A DNA stretch of 64,000 nucleotides from Erythrobacter sp. NAP1. Lineage in GTDB: Bacteria > Pseudomonadota > Alphaproteobacteria > Sphingomonadales > Sphingomonadaceae. The position numbers were made by a program, and so were the translations under genes. Within the stretch, counting starts at the first letter, position 1. Every line of letters begins with the position of its first letter. Positions 38,888 to 48,422 of the stretch are shown here, piece by piece. The notes below the pieces were generated by a model. That model was not told where the DNA came from. It worked only from the letters and a program-made list of their open reading frames with translations, and ran no database searches. The stretch covers positions 2,273,468 to 2,337,467 of the forward strand of contig NZ_CH672390.1 in the NCBI RefSeq assembly GCF_000152865.1, read 5' to 3'.

Positions 38888-39577
38888 TCAACCAGCGTCG
38901 AACCAGCTCTCACCCAGCGCGTCGGCAACAACGGCGGCCCTGAGCGCCTCGATGCCCATGCCCTTTTCGCTGCTGGTGAGGTGGAGTTCGGGATAAGCGG
39001 CAACGTGCTTGCGCGCTTCGTCGGCGACTTTGTTCGCCACTCGCTCCAACTCGCTCGCCTTGATCTTGTCCGTCTTGGTCAGAACGATACGATATCCAAC
39101 CGCTGCTTCATCGAGCATCTTCATCATCTCGCGGTCGACGTCTTTGAGGCCGTGGCGGCTATCGACGAGGACGAGATTGCGCGCGAGCACAGGACGACCG
39201 CGCAGGTAGCTTTTGACGAGGTTTTTCCAGCGCTCGACCACTTTGACCGGTGCTTTAGCAAAGCCGTAGCCGGGCATGTCGACCAGGCGGAACAGCGGCT
39301 TGCCGCCCGGCTCTCCGCCCACATCGAAAAAGTTGAGTTCCTGCGTGCGACCCGGCGTCACCGATGCGCGCGCGATCGCCTTCCGGCCCGTGAGCGCGTT
39401 CAGAAGGGAACTCTTGCCGACGTTTGACCGCCCACAAAAGGCGACCTCCGGGCAGATGGGGTCAGGAAGGAACTTCAGCTGCGGCGCGGACAGCAGGAAG
39501 TCGACCCGGCCCGAAAACAGGCGCGAGGCTGCGCGTTCGCGGCGCTGGAGCTCGCGCTCCTGTTCTTCCGGAGTCAT
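38888..39577 (-). CDS. engB: EngB/YihA, ribosome biogenesis GTPase
   Basis: 229 aa. Essential GTP-binding protein acting in 50S assembly and cell division. G1 is GRSNVGKSSLLNAL, G2/switch I is TPGRTQELNFF, G3 is LVDMPGYGFAK and G4 is TKTDK. Start at 39577 (MTPEEQ); longer frames overlap yidC. It lies 8 bp after yidC on the same strand, an order (yidC-engB) common in alphaproteobacteria. Confidence 0.95.
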   Translation of the reverse strand: MTPEEQERELQRRERAASRLFSGRVDFLLSAPQLKFLPDPICPEVAFCGRSNVGKSSLLNALTGRKAIARASVTPGRTQELNFFDVGGEPGGKPLFRLVDMPGYGFAKAPVKVVERWKNLVKSYLRGRPVLARNLVLVDSRHGLKDVDREMMKMLDEAAVGYRIVLTKTDKIKASELERVANKVADEARKHVAAYPELHLTSSEKGMGIEALRAAVVADALGESWFDAG

Positions 39578-39585
39578 GTTAGGGC

Positions 39586-41373
39586 TCAAGCCTTGCTCTT
39601 TTCCGCGTCCTCGCGGGCCTTCTTTTTCGCCATCTCGGCTTTCTCTTTCTCTGCCGCCGCCTTCAATTGCGGGTGGCGCGAATAGAGATAGCTTTGCTGC
39701 GCGAGCGTGAGGACGTTCGAGGTGACCCAGTAGATAAGAAGGCCCGCTGCAAACGGCGCCATCACGAACATCAGGAACCACGGCATCAGGTTGAAGATCT
39801 GCTGCTGCACGGGGTCCATCGCGCTCGGATTGAGCTTGAAGGTCAGCCACATCGTCACACCCAGAAGCACGGCAAGGATACCGATGCCGAGGAAGCCGGG
39901 GACATCATACGGCAAGAGGCCGAACAGGTTGAGGATCTTCGCAGGATCGGGCGCGGAAAGGTCGCTCATGTAGAGGAACGGCTCGTGCCGCATCTCGATC
40001 GCGAGGTAGAGCACCTTGTAGAGCGCGAAAAAGATCGGGATCTGGATGAGGAGCGGCAGACAGCCCGCGAGCGGATTGACCTTCTCCTCCTTGTAAAGCT
40101 CCATGATCTTTTGCTGCTGGGTCTGCTTGTCGTCCTTGTAGCGCTCCTGGATGGCTTTCATCTTGGGCTGGACGGCCTTCATCTGCGCCATCGAAGCGAA
40201 CTGCTTCTGCGCAATCGGGAACAGCAGGCCGCGGATGATCACGGTCAGAAGGATGATCGCAACACCGAAATTGCCGACAAGGCCATTGAGCGTGCGAAGC
40301 AGCCACAGAAGCGGCTTTTCGAACCATTCAAACCAGCCCCAGCTGATCGCCTTGCCGAAATAGGTGATGCCGGCGTCTTCGTACTGGTCGAGGATCGCGC
40401 TTTCCTTGGCGCCTGCAAAAAGCTGCGTGCCCCGCGTCAGCGATCCGCCCGCTGGAACGGTCTGAGCATCGTAGATCAGATCGGCGCGGAAAAGCTGGTC
40501 GCCCAGCGAACGCCACCCGGCGCTGTCGGCTTCGCCCTCGCCGGGGATGAGCGCGCTTGCCCAGTAATTGTCGGTGAAGCCCAACCACGACACAGCACCT
40601 GCCGGGTTGTCGCGGCCAAGCTCAGCCAGTTCCTCGTAGGAATTGGGATCGTATAGCGAGCCGCCAAACACACCGGTCGGGCCGGCATGGGCAATGAACT
40701 GGTCAGGCGATGCGGTTTCGCTGGTACGCTTGATCAGGGCAAAAGGCTGGACGATCGCCGCATTCTCCGACCCATTTTCCACCGTCTGCTGTGCCGAGAC
40801 CATGTAATTGTCATCGATCGAAAATGCGACGCGGTAGGTAATGCCGTTCTCGTCTGTGCGCGACAGAGTAACCGGTGTTTCAGGCGTCAGACGCTCGCCA
40901 TCGGCCTCCCAGATCGCGCGGCTCGACATGCGCTGGCCGCCGACGACAAAACCAAACTCGGCATAATGCTGTTCGTCCGTCCGGTCGGGCGCAAGGATGC
41001 GCACGGGATCGCTGCCTTCCTGCGTGGTTTCGTCGTAGTCCTTGAGCACAAGATCATCGACGCGCGCGCCGACCAGATTGATCGATCCGGCGACGCGCGG
41101 CGCATCGATGATGACGCGGTTCTCGCTCGCAAGCGCAGTCCCGAGATCGACAGGTCCGACCTCGGCAGCCGCTTCGCCCAGATCTCCAGCTGGACCATCG
41201 GTCGAACTGGTGACCGTGTCCGCATCAGCAGGATCGCTTGCAGCACCCGACATGACTTCACTGGGAGCGGGCACATCGGATTGAGGGTAGAAGTACCGCA
41301 TGCCCATATCCCAACTGAGAATGAGCAGGCCCGAAAGCACGACGGCGAGCAGGATATTACGCTGGTTGTCCAA
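39586..41373 (-). CDS. yidC: YidC, membrane protein insertase
   Basis: 595 aa, Gram-negative long form. An N-terminal helix (NILLAVVLSGLLILSWDMG) is followed by a large periplasmic domain, then the core: MKAIQERYKDDKQTQQQKIM cytosolic loop, NPLAGCLPLLIQIPIFFALY, and the FMAPFAAGLLIYWVTSNVL helix. It inserts membrane proteins alone or with SecYEG. The basic C-terminal tail could bind ribosomes. It is part of the rpmH-rnpA-yidD-yidC-engB cluster. Confidence 0.97.
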   Translation of the reverse strand: MDNQRNILLAVVLSGLLILSWDMGMRYFYPQSDVPAPSEVMSGAASDPADADTVTSSTDGPAGDLGEAAAEVGPVDLGTALASENRVIIDAPRVAGSINLVGARVDDLVLKDYDETTQEGSDPVRILAPDRTDEQHYAEFGFVVGGQRMSSRAIWEADGERLTPETPVTLSRTDENGITYRVAFSIDDNYMVSAQQTVENGSENAAIVQPFALIKRTSETASPDQFIAHAGPTGVFGGSLYDPNSYEELAELGRDNPAGAVSWLGFTDNYWASALIPGEGEADSAGWRSLGDQLFRADLIYDAQTVPAGGSLTRGTQLFAGAKESAILDQYEDAGITYFGKAISWGWFEWFEKPLLWLLRTLNGLVGNFGVAIILLTVIIRGLLFPIAQKQFASMAQMKAVQPKMKAIQERYKDDKQTQQQKIMELYKEEKVNPLAGCLPLLIQIPIFFALYKVLYLAIEMRHEPFLYMSDLSAPDPAKILNLFGLLPYDVPGFLGIGILAVLLGVTMWLTFKLNPSAMDPVQQQIFNLMPWFLMFVMAPFAAGLLIYWVTSNVLTLAQQSYLYSRHPQLKAAAEKEKAEMAKKKAREDAEKSKA

Positions 41374-41441
41374 GATTATGCCCTAGCGAGAAACCATTTG
41401 AAGTGTGTTATGTGGGTATGACAGCTCGTATTTCCAGCCCT

Positions 41442-41651
41442 TCAAGGAACCGGATCGTGGCCGTGCCCTCCCCATGGATGGCAGCGCCCTAGCCGCTTTG
41501 CGGCAAGCCATCCACCCTTGAGAGCGCCATATTTGCGCAAAGCCTCAATCGCGTACTGGCTGCATGACGGCGAATAACGGCAAGTGGGCGGCAATATCCG
41601 CGACGGGCCTAGCTGCCAGAAACGTGCAATGAAGATAAGCACATGCTTCAT
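41442..41651 (-). CDS. yidD: YidD, membrane protein insertion efficiency factor
   Basis: 69 aa. Short amphipathic protein that aids YidC-dependent insertion. The family motif is [15 protein letters not shown] followed by [17 protein letters not shown], with three conserved Cys. Its ATG overlaps the rnpA stop (ATGA), and yidC begins 68 bp later. Confidence 0.95.
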   Translation of the reverse strand: MKHVLIFIARFWQLGPSRILPPTCRYSPSCSQYAIEALRKYGALKGGWLAAKRLGRCHPWGGHGHDPVP

Positions 41652-42025
41652 TTGCGCTTGTTCCCCCGCCTCGGGCGGCGGCCTCGTCCGGTATCGCCAT
41701 TACCCTCCTTTGCCCGGGCAAGGGCTGCGTGAAGCTCCTCCGCCATCGTCGAATAATCGCGCTCAACCCCGCCGGAGCGGCCGATAAGAACATGGTCGTG
41801 ATTCGCGAGGCCGCCTTCAGGAAGCGCCGCGCGAAGAAGCTCGCGAAAGCGCCGCTTCATCCGGTTGCGCACCACGGCGTTGCCGATCTTTTTCGTGACC
41901 GTGATGCCGTAGCGCACCCCTTCGCCATCATTGGGACGGGTCAGCAAAACGAAACCGGGCCGTGCGTTTCGCAGCCCCTTGTTCGCCGCAAGAAAATCGG
42001 TGCGTTTTGTAAGAACGGTCGGCAT
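41648..42025 (-). CDS. rnpA: RnpA, RNase P protein component
   Basis: 125 aa. Small basic protein that assists the RNase P RNA in 5'-tRNA processing. It has the RNR signature in [14 protein letters not shown] and the central VTKKIGNAV. The C-terminal tail is Arg/Gly-rich. It is downstream of rpmH with an unusual hairpin-rich spacer between them. Confidence 0.95.
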   Translation of the reverse strand: MPTVLTKRTDFLAANKGLRNARPGFVLLTRPNDGEGVRYGITVTKKIGNAVVRNRMKRRFRELLRAALPEGGLANHDHVLIGRSGGVERDYSTMAEELHAALARAKEGNGDTGRGRRPRRGNKRK

Positions 42026-42068
42026 TAAAGTTGACCTATACCATGCTGATCAGACCAGCCGAACAGAT

Positions 42069-42190
42069 TGGCAGGAATGCAAACGGGCTCCCGACGGGAG
42101 CCCGCAAGCGCGACTGTGCGCCGCCGCTCATGCGGCGATGGCCAAGTGGGCCGGATGGCCCGCGCCCGGCGCCTTAGGGCGCCGAAAAGA
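42069..42190. repeat. Three consecutive perfect hairpins in the rpmH-rnpA spacer
   Basis: CGGGCTCCC (42084-42092) with GGGAGCCCG (42096-42104), CGCCGC (42122-42127) with GCGGCG (42132-42137), and CGGCGCC (42169-42175) with GGCGCCG (42180-42186). All are exact. They lie between the rpmH stop (42191) and the rnpA start (42025) and could attenuate or process the shared transcript so that L34 is made in excess of RnpA. Confidence 0.7.
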
Positions 42191-42325
42191 TTAAGCGCTG
42201 AGCTTCTTGCGACCGCGCTTGCGGCGTGCGCGGATGACCTTGCGGCCGCCCGGGGTTGCCTTGCGCGCGAAGAAACCGTGCCGACGGGCACGCACGAGAT
42301 TGCTGGGCTGGAAAGTCCGCTTCAT
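42191..42325 (-). CDS. rpmH: Ribosomal protein bL34
   Basis: 44 aa, too short for most long-frame scans. The product starts [20 protein letters not shown] and ends with GRKKLSA; the Arg/Lys-rich composition and length match L34 exactly. First gene of the rpmH-rnpA-yidD-yidC-engB cluster. Confidence 0.97.
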   Translation of the reverse strand: MKRTFQPSNLVRARRHGFFARKATPGGRKVIRARRKRGRKKLSA

Positions 42326-42437
42326 ATCGTCCTCGAATAACTGGCTGGAAGCTGCTTACGGGCGGTGTGACCATCCACGGCTTGCGGCGTCCAAAATGCG
42401 GCCGGTTTTTGAACCAGCCAAAACTGAAGGCGCGCGC

Positions 42438-43388
42438 CTATGGGAAAGCGCGAAGAGAGTCAAGGCGCGTATCGATTCGCGCCAATGCGAATTTCGCCTT
42501 CTGGATGAGCCCCATGTCGATAGCCGTCACGTCGAGATATGCAATCTGCGGCTGTGGTGGCTGTTCAGGCCGCAACCAGAAGCGCATGTCGTCAGCGACA
42601 AGCCACAGCGCTGTGCGATGCGGAACCGAATTGGTCATGGCGTAGAATTCGTGCGCTCGTCGCTCGCTCATGCCCATTTCGACGTAGTAATCGAGATAGA
42701 GCCTGTGCGCAGGGTCACTGGCGGCGAAGTCGTCCGCTTCGCGACCGTGATTGTCGAGCCAGGAATGAACCGCGAACTGGGCTCCATCATCAACCCGGCG
42801 CGTAACGCCTGCAAGAAACAGCTCGACTGCTCCTGACCGAACAGACCCACCACGCGGCACATAGGTCGAGAGGCCCGCAGCGCGAATACGGCGGCCAACC
42901 GCGAGATTCGCAATGTCATTCGTTGTGCCAGGCGCCTCGACCATCTCGAGCGTATCGAGCTGCGGAAAATCGCGCATCATCGCGTCAAAATATCGCGGTG
43001 TGGAACTGTCAGTCGAGCCGACCATTTTGACCCGCGTCTGGCTGGTCACGACGAAAGGACCATACTGCGCGAGCATACGCGGCGAGCTACTCGGCACAGC
43101 AGGCAGGGCATAGCGCGCAGCGGAACGAGTTTCAGCGACCCTTTCCCCATTCATGATCGTAGTGGTGATCGTGGGCATTGACGCGGTGTCGATTTGGCCG
43201 TTGCCAGCCTCGACCCTCACCCAGCGGCGAGCGATCGGGTCCCACTCCTCGATCCAGCTCTCGGTCATAACAGTGCGAGCGCTGCCGAGATGCATCGAAG
43301 CGGAATGCTGCGCCGATGCAGGCGATGCGAAGAATGCACCGGCAAAGGCGAGCTGGAGTGCGGCGAGCAGGAAGGCAATCCGTTTCAT
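42438..43388 (-). CDS. Exported protein with ClpP/crotonase-like (COG3904-type) core
   Basis: 316 aa. A signal peptide ends ASPASAQ. The middle part (from about residue 130) follows the pattern of predicted periplasmic ClpP-like proteins: a strand, EMVEAPGTTNDIANLAVGRR, then GLSTYVPRGGSVRSGAVELF and AQFAVHSWLD. A Ser lies in SVRSGAVE and a His in AVHSW, matching the positions of a Ser/His pair, but the usual C-A-S-A-C motif is absent. Assignment is by pattern only. The N-terminal 110 residues match nothing I recognise. Confidence 0.55.
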   Translation of the reverse strand: MKRIAFLLAALQLAFAGAFFASPASAQHSASMHLGSARTVMTESWIEEWDPIARRWVRVEAGNGQIDTASMPTITTTIMNGERVAETRSAARYALPAVPSSSPRMLAQYGPFVVTSQTRVKMVGSTDSSTPRYFDAMMRDFPQLDTLEMVEAPGTTNDIANLAVGRRIRAAGLSTYVPRGGSVRSGAVELFLAGVTRRVDDGAQFAVHSWLDNHGREADDFAASDPAHRLYLDYYVEMGMSERRAHEFYAMTNSVPHRTALWLVADDMRFWLRPEQPPQPQIAYLDVTAIDMGLIQKAKFALARIDTRLDSLRAFP

Positions 43389-43599
43389 GCTCTATGGCAT
43401 AACTTTGCCGAGGTTCAGGAAGTGCCAAGGTTTATGCTTGCGAAGACCTTTCGCAGTGAAACCTAGGGCCACTGCAAGTTTCTGTTTAGAATTGGTAATC
43501 CCGTTTGCGGGGTCGGTCGTGTAAGCACGCCAGACTTACAGGTATTAACCGGAGCAAGCCTCTCGACAAAGCTATACAAGCCATCCAAAAGAGGCCGAG

Positions 43600-45120
43600 G
43601 TGCACCGTGGAAACTGGGGGTCGTTCGTGGTCGCGCTTGTCCAAACCGTTGCTTATCTCGGGCTTGAAGCCCGCAAGGTCGAAGTCCAGTGCCAGGTGGC
43701 TCCGGGCCTTCCGCGCTTTTCCATTGTCGGTCTGCCTGACAAGGCGGTGAGCGAAAGCCGTGAACGGGTACAGGCAGCGCTATCGGCGATGGGCCTCGCG
43801 ATGCCGCCCAAGCGGATCACAATCAATCTCTCGCCTGCTGATCTTCCCAAAGATGGCTCGCATTTCGACCTCCCCATCGCGCTCGCGCTGCTGGCGGCGA
43901 TGGGCGTGACGGATGCCGAGCAACTGGGTGACTGGATCGCGGTTGGCGAGCTTTCTCTCGATGGGCGCGTGGTAGCATCACCCGGCGTCCTGATCGCAGC
44001 GCTTCATGCGAGCAGCGAGGAGTGCGGGTTGATCTGCCCAGTAAGCCAAGGCGCGGAAGCCAAGTGGGCGAGCGGCGTTCCGGTGCTCGCACCGCGCGAC
44101 CTTTCCTCGTTGCTCGGCCACCTGAAGGGCACACAGGTGCTCGCAGAGCCGGAGCGGGGAGAGGTGGAAGAGGCCCCCGCTGTCACCGACCTCAAACAAG
44201 TAAAGGGTCAGGAGACCGCCAAGCGCGCGCTCGAAATTGCGGCAGCGGGAGGGCACAACCTCTTGATGATCGGACCGCCCGGATCGGGCAAAAGCCTGCT
44301 TGCCTCATGCCTTCCCGGCATCCTGCCCGAACTGTCGCCCTCCGAAGCGCTCGAAGTGTCGATGGTGCAATCGGTTGCGGGATTGCTCGAAGCGGGCCGT
44401 ATCAGTCGTTCGCGCCCTTTTCGTGCGCCGCACCATTCGGCGAGCATGGCGGCGCTAACAGGCGGCGGCCTGAAGGTGCGCCCGGGCGAAGTGAGCTTGG
44501 CGCATCTGGGCGTGCTGTTCCTCGACGAGCTTCCCGAATTCCAGCGCCCCGTCCTCGATTCGCTGCGCCAGCCGCTCGAGACAGGACAGGTCGATGTCGC
44601 GCGTGCGAATGCGCATGTGACCTTCCCCGCGCAGGTACAGCTAATCGCCGCGATGAACCCGTGCCGCTGCGGTTATGCGGGCGATCCGGCGCAGAACTGC
44701 AATCGCTATCCGCGCTGCGTCGGCGACTATCAGGGGCGACTATCCGGACCGCTGCTCGACCGGATAGACCTTCATGTCGAAGTCGCCGCAGTGAGCGCAA
44801 TGGACATGGCCTTGCCTCCGCCAACCGAGGGTAGCGAAGACGTGGCCCGCCGTGTCGCTCACGCGCGAAGGCAGTCACAGGCGCGCGGGGTTCGCTCAAA
44901 TTCAGAGCTGGAAGGTGACTCTCTGGAAGCCCACGCCTCTCCCGATGACGAAGGCCGTGCATTGTTGATGCGGGCGGCAGAAAAATTACGGCTCTCGGCG
45001 CGCAGCTATACGCGCATGCTCCGGGTCGCTCGCACCATCGCAGACCTCTCTGGTGCAGAGCAGGTAGGGCGGGTCCATATCGCCGAGGCACTTTCCTATC
45101 GGCAGACGATCGGGCGATAG
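43600..45120 (+). CDS. comM: ComM/YifB family Mg-chelatase-like AAA+ ATPase
   Basis: 506 aa. N-terminal Lon-like domain (TVAYLGLEARKVEVQ, GLPRFSIVGLPDKAV) and an Mg-chelatase-type AAA+ core with Walker A MIGPPGSGKSLLA, Walker B GVLFLDELPEF and a Cys-rich insertion MNPCRCGYAGD. ComM proteins promote branch migration during natural transformation. A GTG at 43600 has AAGAGG upstream; another GTG at 43627 (start of VALVQTVAYLG) is used by many homologues and is a real alternative. Confidence 0.92.
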   Translation: MHRGNWGSFVVALVQTVAYLGLEARKVEVQCQVAPGLPRFSIVGLPDKAVSESRERVQAALSAMGLAMPPKRITINLSPADLPKDGSHFDLPIALALLAAMGVTDAEQLGDWIAVGELSLDGRVVASPGVLIAALHASSEECGLICPVSQGAEAKWASGVPVLAPRDLSSLLGHLKGTQVLAEPERGEVEEAPAVTDLKQVKGQETAKRALEIAAAGGHNLLMIGPPGSGKSLLASCLPGILPELSPSEALEVSMVQSVAGLLEAGRISRSRPFRAPHHSASMAALTGGGLKVRPGEVSLAHLGVLFLDELPEFQRPVLDSLRQPLETGQVDVARANAHVTFPAQVQLIAAMNPCRCGYAGDPAQNCNRYPRCVGDYQGRLSGPLLDRIDLHVEVAAVSAMDMALPPPTEGSEDVARRVAHARRQSQARGVRSNSELEGDSLEAHASPDDEGRALLMRAAEKLRLSARSYTRMLRVARTIADLSGAEQVGRVHIAEALSYRQTIGR

Positions 45121-45170
45121 CGCAACACACGGCGTGACATTTCGTCGACCCGGCGGCAAAGGCCGCAGAT

Positions 45171-45887
45171 ATGGACGTGTTCGATCCCCAATGGTTGATC
45201 TATCTCGGCGCGGCGCTGCTGCTCATCGCCTATGGCATTCGCGACGAGCTGAAGCTGCGCGTTCTGATCGTCGTCTCCACCTTCGTCTACATCGCCTATT
45301 ATTGGTCGCTGCCTACGGGCCCCTTGTGGGACCCGATCATCACGAGCTTTCTATTCGTCGCGATCAATTTCTGGGTCCTTGGGCAGATAGCTCTCGAGCG
45401 CACTACCCTGAGCCTGAGCGAAGATGAAAAGCGGCTGTTCGACGCATTCGAAACGCTCACTCCCGGGCAATTCCGGCGCGTGCTCAAGATCGCGCAATGG
45501 CGCCGGGCCGACGATCCGGATGGCACCCTGCTAACGCGCGATGACGAGCCTTCCAATGCGCTCTTCTATGTTTTCGAGGGCATCATCTCGGTCGAAAAAC
45601 ACGGCCGGCGCTTCCGCCTTCCCGAAGACAATTTCGTCGGCGAAGTCGGCTACGTCCTCAATCGCAAGACCACCACCACATCGGTTGCGCCAGAAGGCGT
45701 GCGCTATGTCGAGTGGGATGCCGATGCGCTGCGAATGCTGAGCCGCAAATACCCCAACCTCGGGAACGCGCTCAATGCGCTGCTCACCAGGGATCTGGCG
45801 AAGAAGCTCAACACCTCTTTCCGCCCCGATGATGCGATGCCGTCCACCGAGGAATCGCTCGAACTTCTTGAAGCGGTTGAAGGCTAA
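45171..45887 (+). CDS. Popeye/cyclic-nucleotide-binding-like membrane protein (first of a tandem pair)
   Basis: 238 aa. Three N-terminal membrane helices (8-23, 27-47, 52-75) are followed by a jelly-roll-type domain. The domain has ALFYVFEGIISVEKHGRRFR, a GEVGYV at 157-162 that resembles the GE of a cNMP phosphate-binding cassette, and RYVEWDADALRML with NALLTRDLAKKLN, matching the late part of eukaryotic Popeye domains (RYLxW...). This 3-TM plus Popeye-like layout mirrors POPDC proteins. The Arg expected in a canonical cNMP cassette is not in register. Ligand unknown. Confidence 0.65.
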   Translation: MDVFDPQWLIYLGAALLLIAYGIRDELKLRVLIVVSTFVYIAYYWSLPTGPLWDPIITSFLFVAINFWVLGQIALERTTLSLSEDEKRLFDAFETLTPGQFRRVLKIAQWRRADDPDGTLLTRDDEPSNALFYVFEGIISVEKHGRRFRLPEDNFVGEVGYVLNRKTTTTSVAPEGVRYVEWDADALRMLSRKYPNLGNALNALLTRDLAKKLNTSFRPDDAMPSTEESLELLEAVEG

Positions 45888-45941
45888 GCCACTTCGCTGC
45901 ACATAGTGTCACGTCCCGATGCAATGGGAGGGATGCACACA

Positions 45942-46619
45942 ATGACCCTGTTCGACCCCGCCTGGTTGATCCATGTCGGCACGGCGCTTCTGCTGATCGG
46001 CTATTTCATTCGTGACGAGCTGAAGCTGCGCGTGATGATCATCGTCTCAAGCGCCGTCTTCAATTTCTACTATTGGCTCGTGCCGGACCCGCCGCTGTGG
46101 GATGCGGTGCTGACTGGCTTCCTGATGATCGGCGTTAATCTGTGGGTGCTCAGCCAGGTACTGATGGACCGCACGACCTTTCGGCTGAGCGCGGACGAGA
46201 GGCACCTGTTTTCAATGCTCGGCTCGCTCACACCAGGGCAATTTCGCCGCCTGATGCGCATCGGTCGTTGGAGCGCGCAGGAAGACACAGAACCGCGCGC
46301 CCTTACCCGCGAAGGGCAGCCCACCGATCGGCTTTACTACATCGTCGACGGCGAAGCCGCGGTTGGAAAGCAGGCACAGACCTTCGCGCTCCCCGAAGGC
46401 CATTTCATCGGCGAGATCGCCTATGTGCGCGATAGTGCAGCGACCGCCGATGTCTGGGCTAAGCAGGGGGCACGGCTTGTCGAATGGGACGTGCGGGAGC
46501 TTCGTGCCTTGGGTGAGAAGTATCCTGCACTCGGCAATGCGGTAGCAGCGCTGCTGACCAAAGACATGGCGGACAAGCTGGCGGTCAGCTATCGCGGTAA
46601 TGCGCCCGCGCCGGCCTGA
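45942..46619 (+). CDS. Popeye/cyclic-nucleotide-binding-like membrane protein (second of a tandem pair)
   Basis: 225 aa, a paralogue of the preceding gene. With the start at 45942 (GGGAGGG nine bases upstream) it aligns residue for residue: both have FDPxWLI, LKLRV, TPGQFRR, a GE at 157-158 and VEWD at 180-183. In-frame starts further upstream (45906 GTG, 45924, 45933) lack the ribosome site or the alignment. The region after GE differs (IAYVRDSAATADVWA), so the two copies may bind different ligands or form a heteromer. Stops 2 bp from the convergent recQ. Confidence 0.65.
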   Translation: MTLFDPAWLIHVGTALLLIGYFIRDELKLRVMIIVSSAVFNFYYWLVPDPPLWDAVLTGFLMIGVNLWVLSQVLMDRTTFRLSADERHLFSMLGSLTPGQFRRLMRIGRWSAQEDTEPRALTREGQPTDRLYYIVDGEAAVGKQAQTFALPEGHFIGEIAYVRDSAATADVWAKQGARLVEWDVRELRALGEKYPALGNAVAALLTKDMADKLAVSYRGNAPAPA

Positions 46620-46621
46620 GG

Positions 46622-48397
46622 TCAGCTCGCCTCGAACTCTCGCACGACCTCGAGAAAGGCTCCGCCCCAGGTGTCGAGCTTTCTCGCGCCCACCCCTTGG
46701 ATGTCGCCCAATTGCGCGAGAGTGCCCGGGCGATCCGCAGCCATCGCGCGCAGCACGCTGTCGTGAAAGATGATGTAGGCGGGAACCCCGTTTTCCTTCG
46801 CCAGCGAGGCGCGGCGCGCACGCAGCGCGTCGAAGAGCGGGTCGCCGATCGGATTGGGGACGGCGCTGCCGCGTCCACGGCGCGATCTTTTTGCGGGTGG
46901 TTCGGCCATCATCACGGCCTGCTCTCCCTTGAGCACCTCACGGGCCGCCGGACCAAGCGCGAGGCCTCCATGCTCGGTCGTCGTGAGCATGTCGCGCGCG
47001 GTGAGGTTGCGCATCACGGCGCGCAGCAGGGGCGCTTCGGATGTATCGAGGATACCGAAAACGGAGAGCTGGTCATGGCCGCGTTGCATGACGCGCTCAT
47101 CTTCGCGCCCGAGCAGGACTCGCTCTACATGGCCGATCCCGAAGCTTTGCCCGGTGCGATACACCGCGCTCAGAAGCTTTTGCGCGGTTGTCGTCACATC
47201 GAGGACCTTGGGTGGGTTGAGGCAATTGTCGCAATTGCCGCAAGGCTCGGGCAGGTCCTCGCCGAAATGCTTCAGCAGGATCTGGCGACGGCACTGCGCG
47301 GCTTCGACCAGCCCTGCGAGCGAATTGAGGCGCGCGCGTTCGGATTGCAGGCGCGCTTCGCCTACATCACCGAGCCACTGGCGCGCCTTGGCAAAATCGC
47401 TCGCCGACCACAGCATTAGCGCCTCTGCCGGATCGCCGTCGCGGCCTGCGCGGCCCGTTTCCTGGTAGTAGGCCTCAATCGACTTAGGCAGGCCTGCATG
47501 GACGACGAAACGGACGTCTGGTTTGTCGATCCCCATGCCGAACGCAATGGTCGCGACCATCACCATGTCTTCCGATTCGACGAAACGCGCCTGCGTGGCC
47601 GCGCGCTCTTCGGGCGGGAGACCGGCGTGATACACACCGACCGGGCGCCCGGTTTGCTCAAGCTTGGCGGCAAGGTCCTCGCACCCTTTGCGGCTGGTCC
47701 CGTAGATGATCCCGGCACCCGGAGTGCGCGCAATAAAGTCGGCAATCTGCTTGGGCGCGCCCTGTCGCGGCTGGATCGCGTACTGGATATTCGGCCGGTC
47801 GAAGCCCGCCTTGATGAGCCCGGCATCAGGAATGCCGAGCTGTTTCAGGATATCGGCGCGGGTGACTTCGTCTGCGGTCGCAGTCAAAGCAAGGCGCGGC
47901 ACATGATCGAAATGGTCAAGCATCCCGCGAAGCTCGCGGTAATCGGGCCGGAAATCGTGCCCCCATTCCGACACGCAATGCGCCTCGTCGATTGCGAAGA
48001 GCGAGATGTTGGCAGCCGTCAGAAGCGACTGGAAACCCGGCGTGTTTACCCTTTCAGGCGCGACATAGAGGAGGTCGAGCTCGCCTTCGCGCATCGCCTG
48101 AGCCGTTTCTGCCCTGTCCGCATCAGCTGAGGTCAACGACGCGGCGCGAATGCCAACCGAGCGGGCCGAGCGGATTTGGTCGTGCATCAGCGCGATGAGC
48201 GGGGAAATGACGATGGCCGTGCCTTCGCGGGCAAGCGCCGGGATCTGGTAGCAGAGTGACTTGCCCGCGCCCGTCGGCATCAGCGCGAGCGTGTGCTCTC
48301 CGCCAAGGATGCGCGTGATGACCGCCTCCTGCTTTCCGCGAAAGCCGGAATAGCCGAACACGTCTTTCAGGATATCGTCAGGGGCGGTGGGGGTCAC
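46622..48397 (-). CDS. recQ: RecQ, ATP-dependent 3'-5' DNA helicase
   Basis: 591 aa. Walker A is [13 protein letters not shown], motif II is [17 protein letters not shown], and later helicase motifs include IIYGTSRKG and [10 protein letters not shown]. The RecQ-Ct zinc module has CGNCDNC, followed by the winged helix and an HRDC domain ([20 protein letters not shown]). It unwinds recombination and replication intermediates. Full length. Confidence 0.96.
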   Translation of the reverse strand: MTPTAPDDILKDVFGYSGFRGKQEAVITRILGGEHTLALMPTGAGKSLCYQIPALAREGTAIVISPLIALMHDQIRSARSVGIRAASLTSADADRAETAQAMREGELDLLYVAPERVNTPGFQSLLTAANISLFAIDEAHCVSEWGHDFRPDYRELRGMLDHFDHVPRLALTATADEVTRADILKQLGIPDAGLIKAGFDRPNIQYAIQPRQGAPKQIADFIARTPGAGIIYGTSRKGCEDLAAKLEQTGRPVGVYHAGLPPEERAATQARFVESEDMVMVATIAFGMGIDKPDVRFVVHAGLPKSIEAYYQETGRAGRDGDPAEALMLWSASDFAKARQWLGDVGEARLQSERARLNSLAGLVEAAQCRRQILLKHFGEDLPEPCGNCDNCLNPPKVLDVTTTAQKLLSAVYRTGQSFGIGHVERVLLGREDERVMQRGHDQLSVFGILDTSEAPLLRAVMRNLTARDMLTTTEHGGLALGPAAREVLKGEQAVMMAEPPAKRSRRGRGSAVPNPIGDPLFDALRARRASLAKENGVPAYIIFHDSVLRAMAADRPGTLAQLGDIQGVGARKLDTWGGAFLEVVREFEAS

Positions 48398-48422
48398 TTG
48401 GTTCTCAGGAAGCGTAGCGTTC

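Noticed and set aside
39667..40656. 329-codon frame antisense to yidC
   Set aside because: Composition is that of an antisense shadow; yidC is unambiguous on the other strand.
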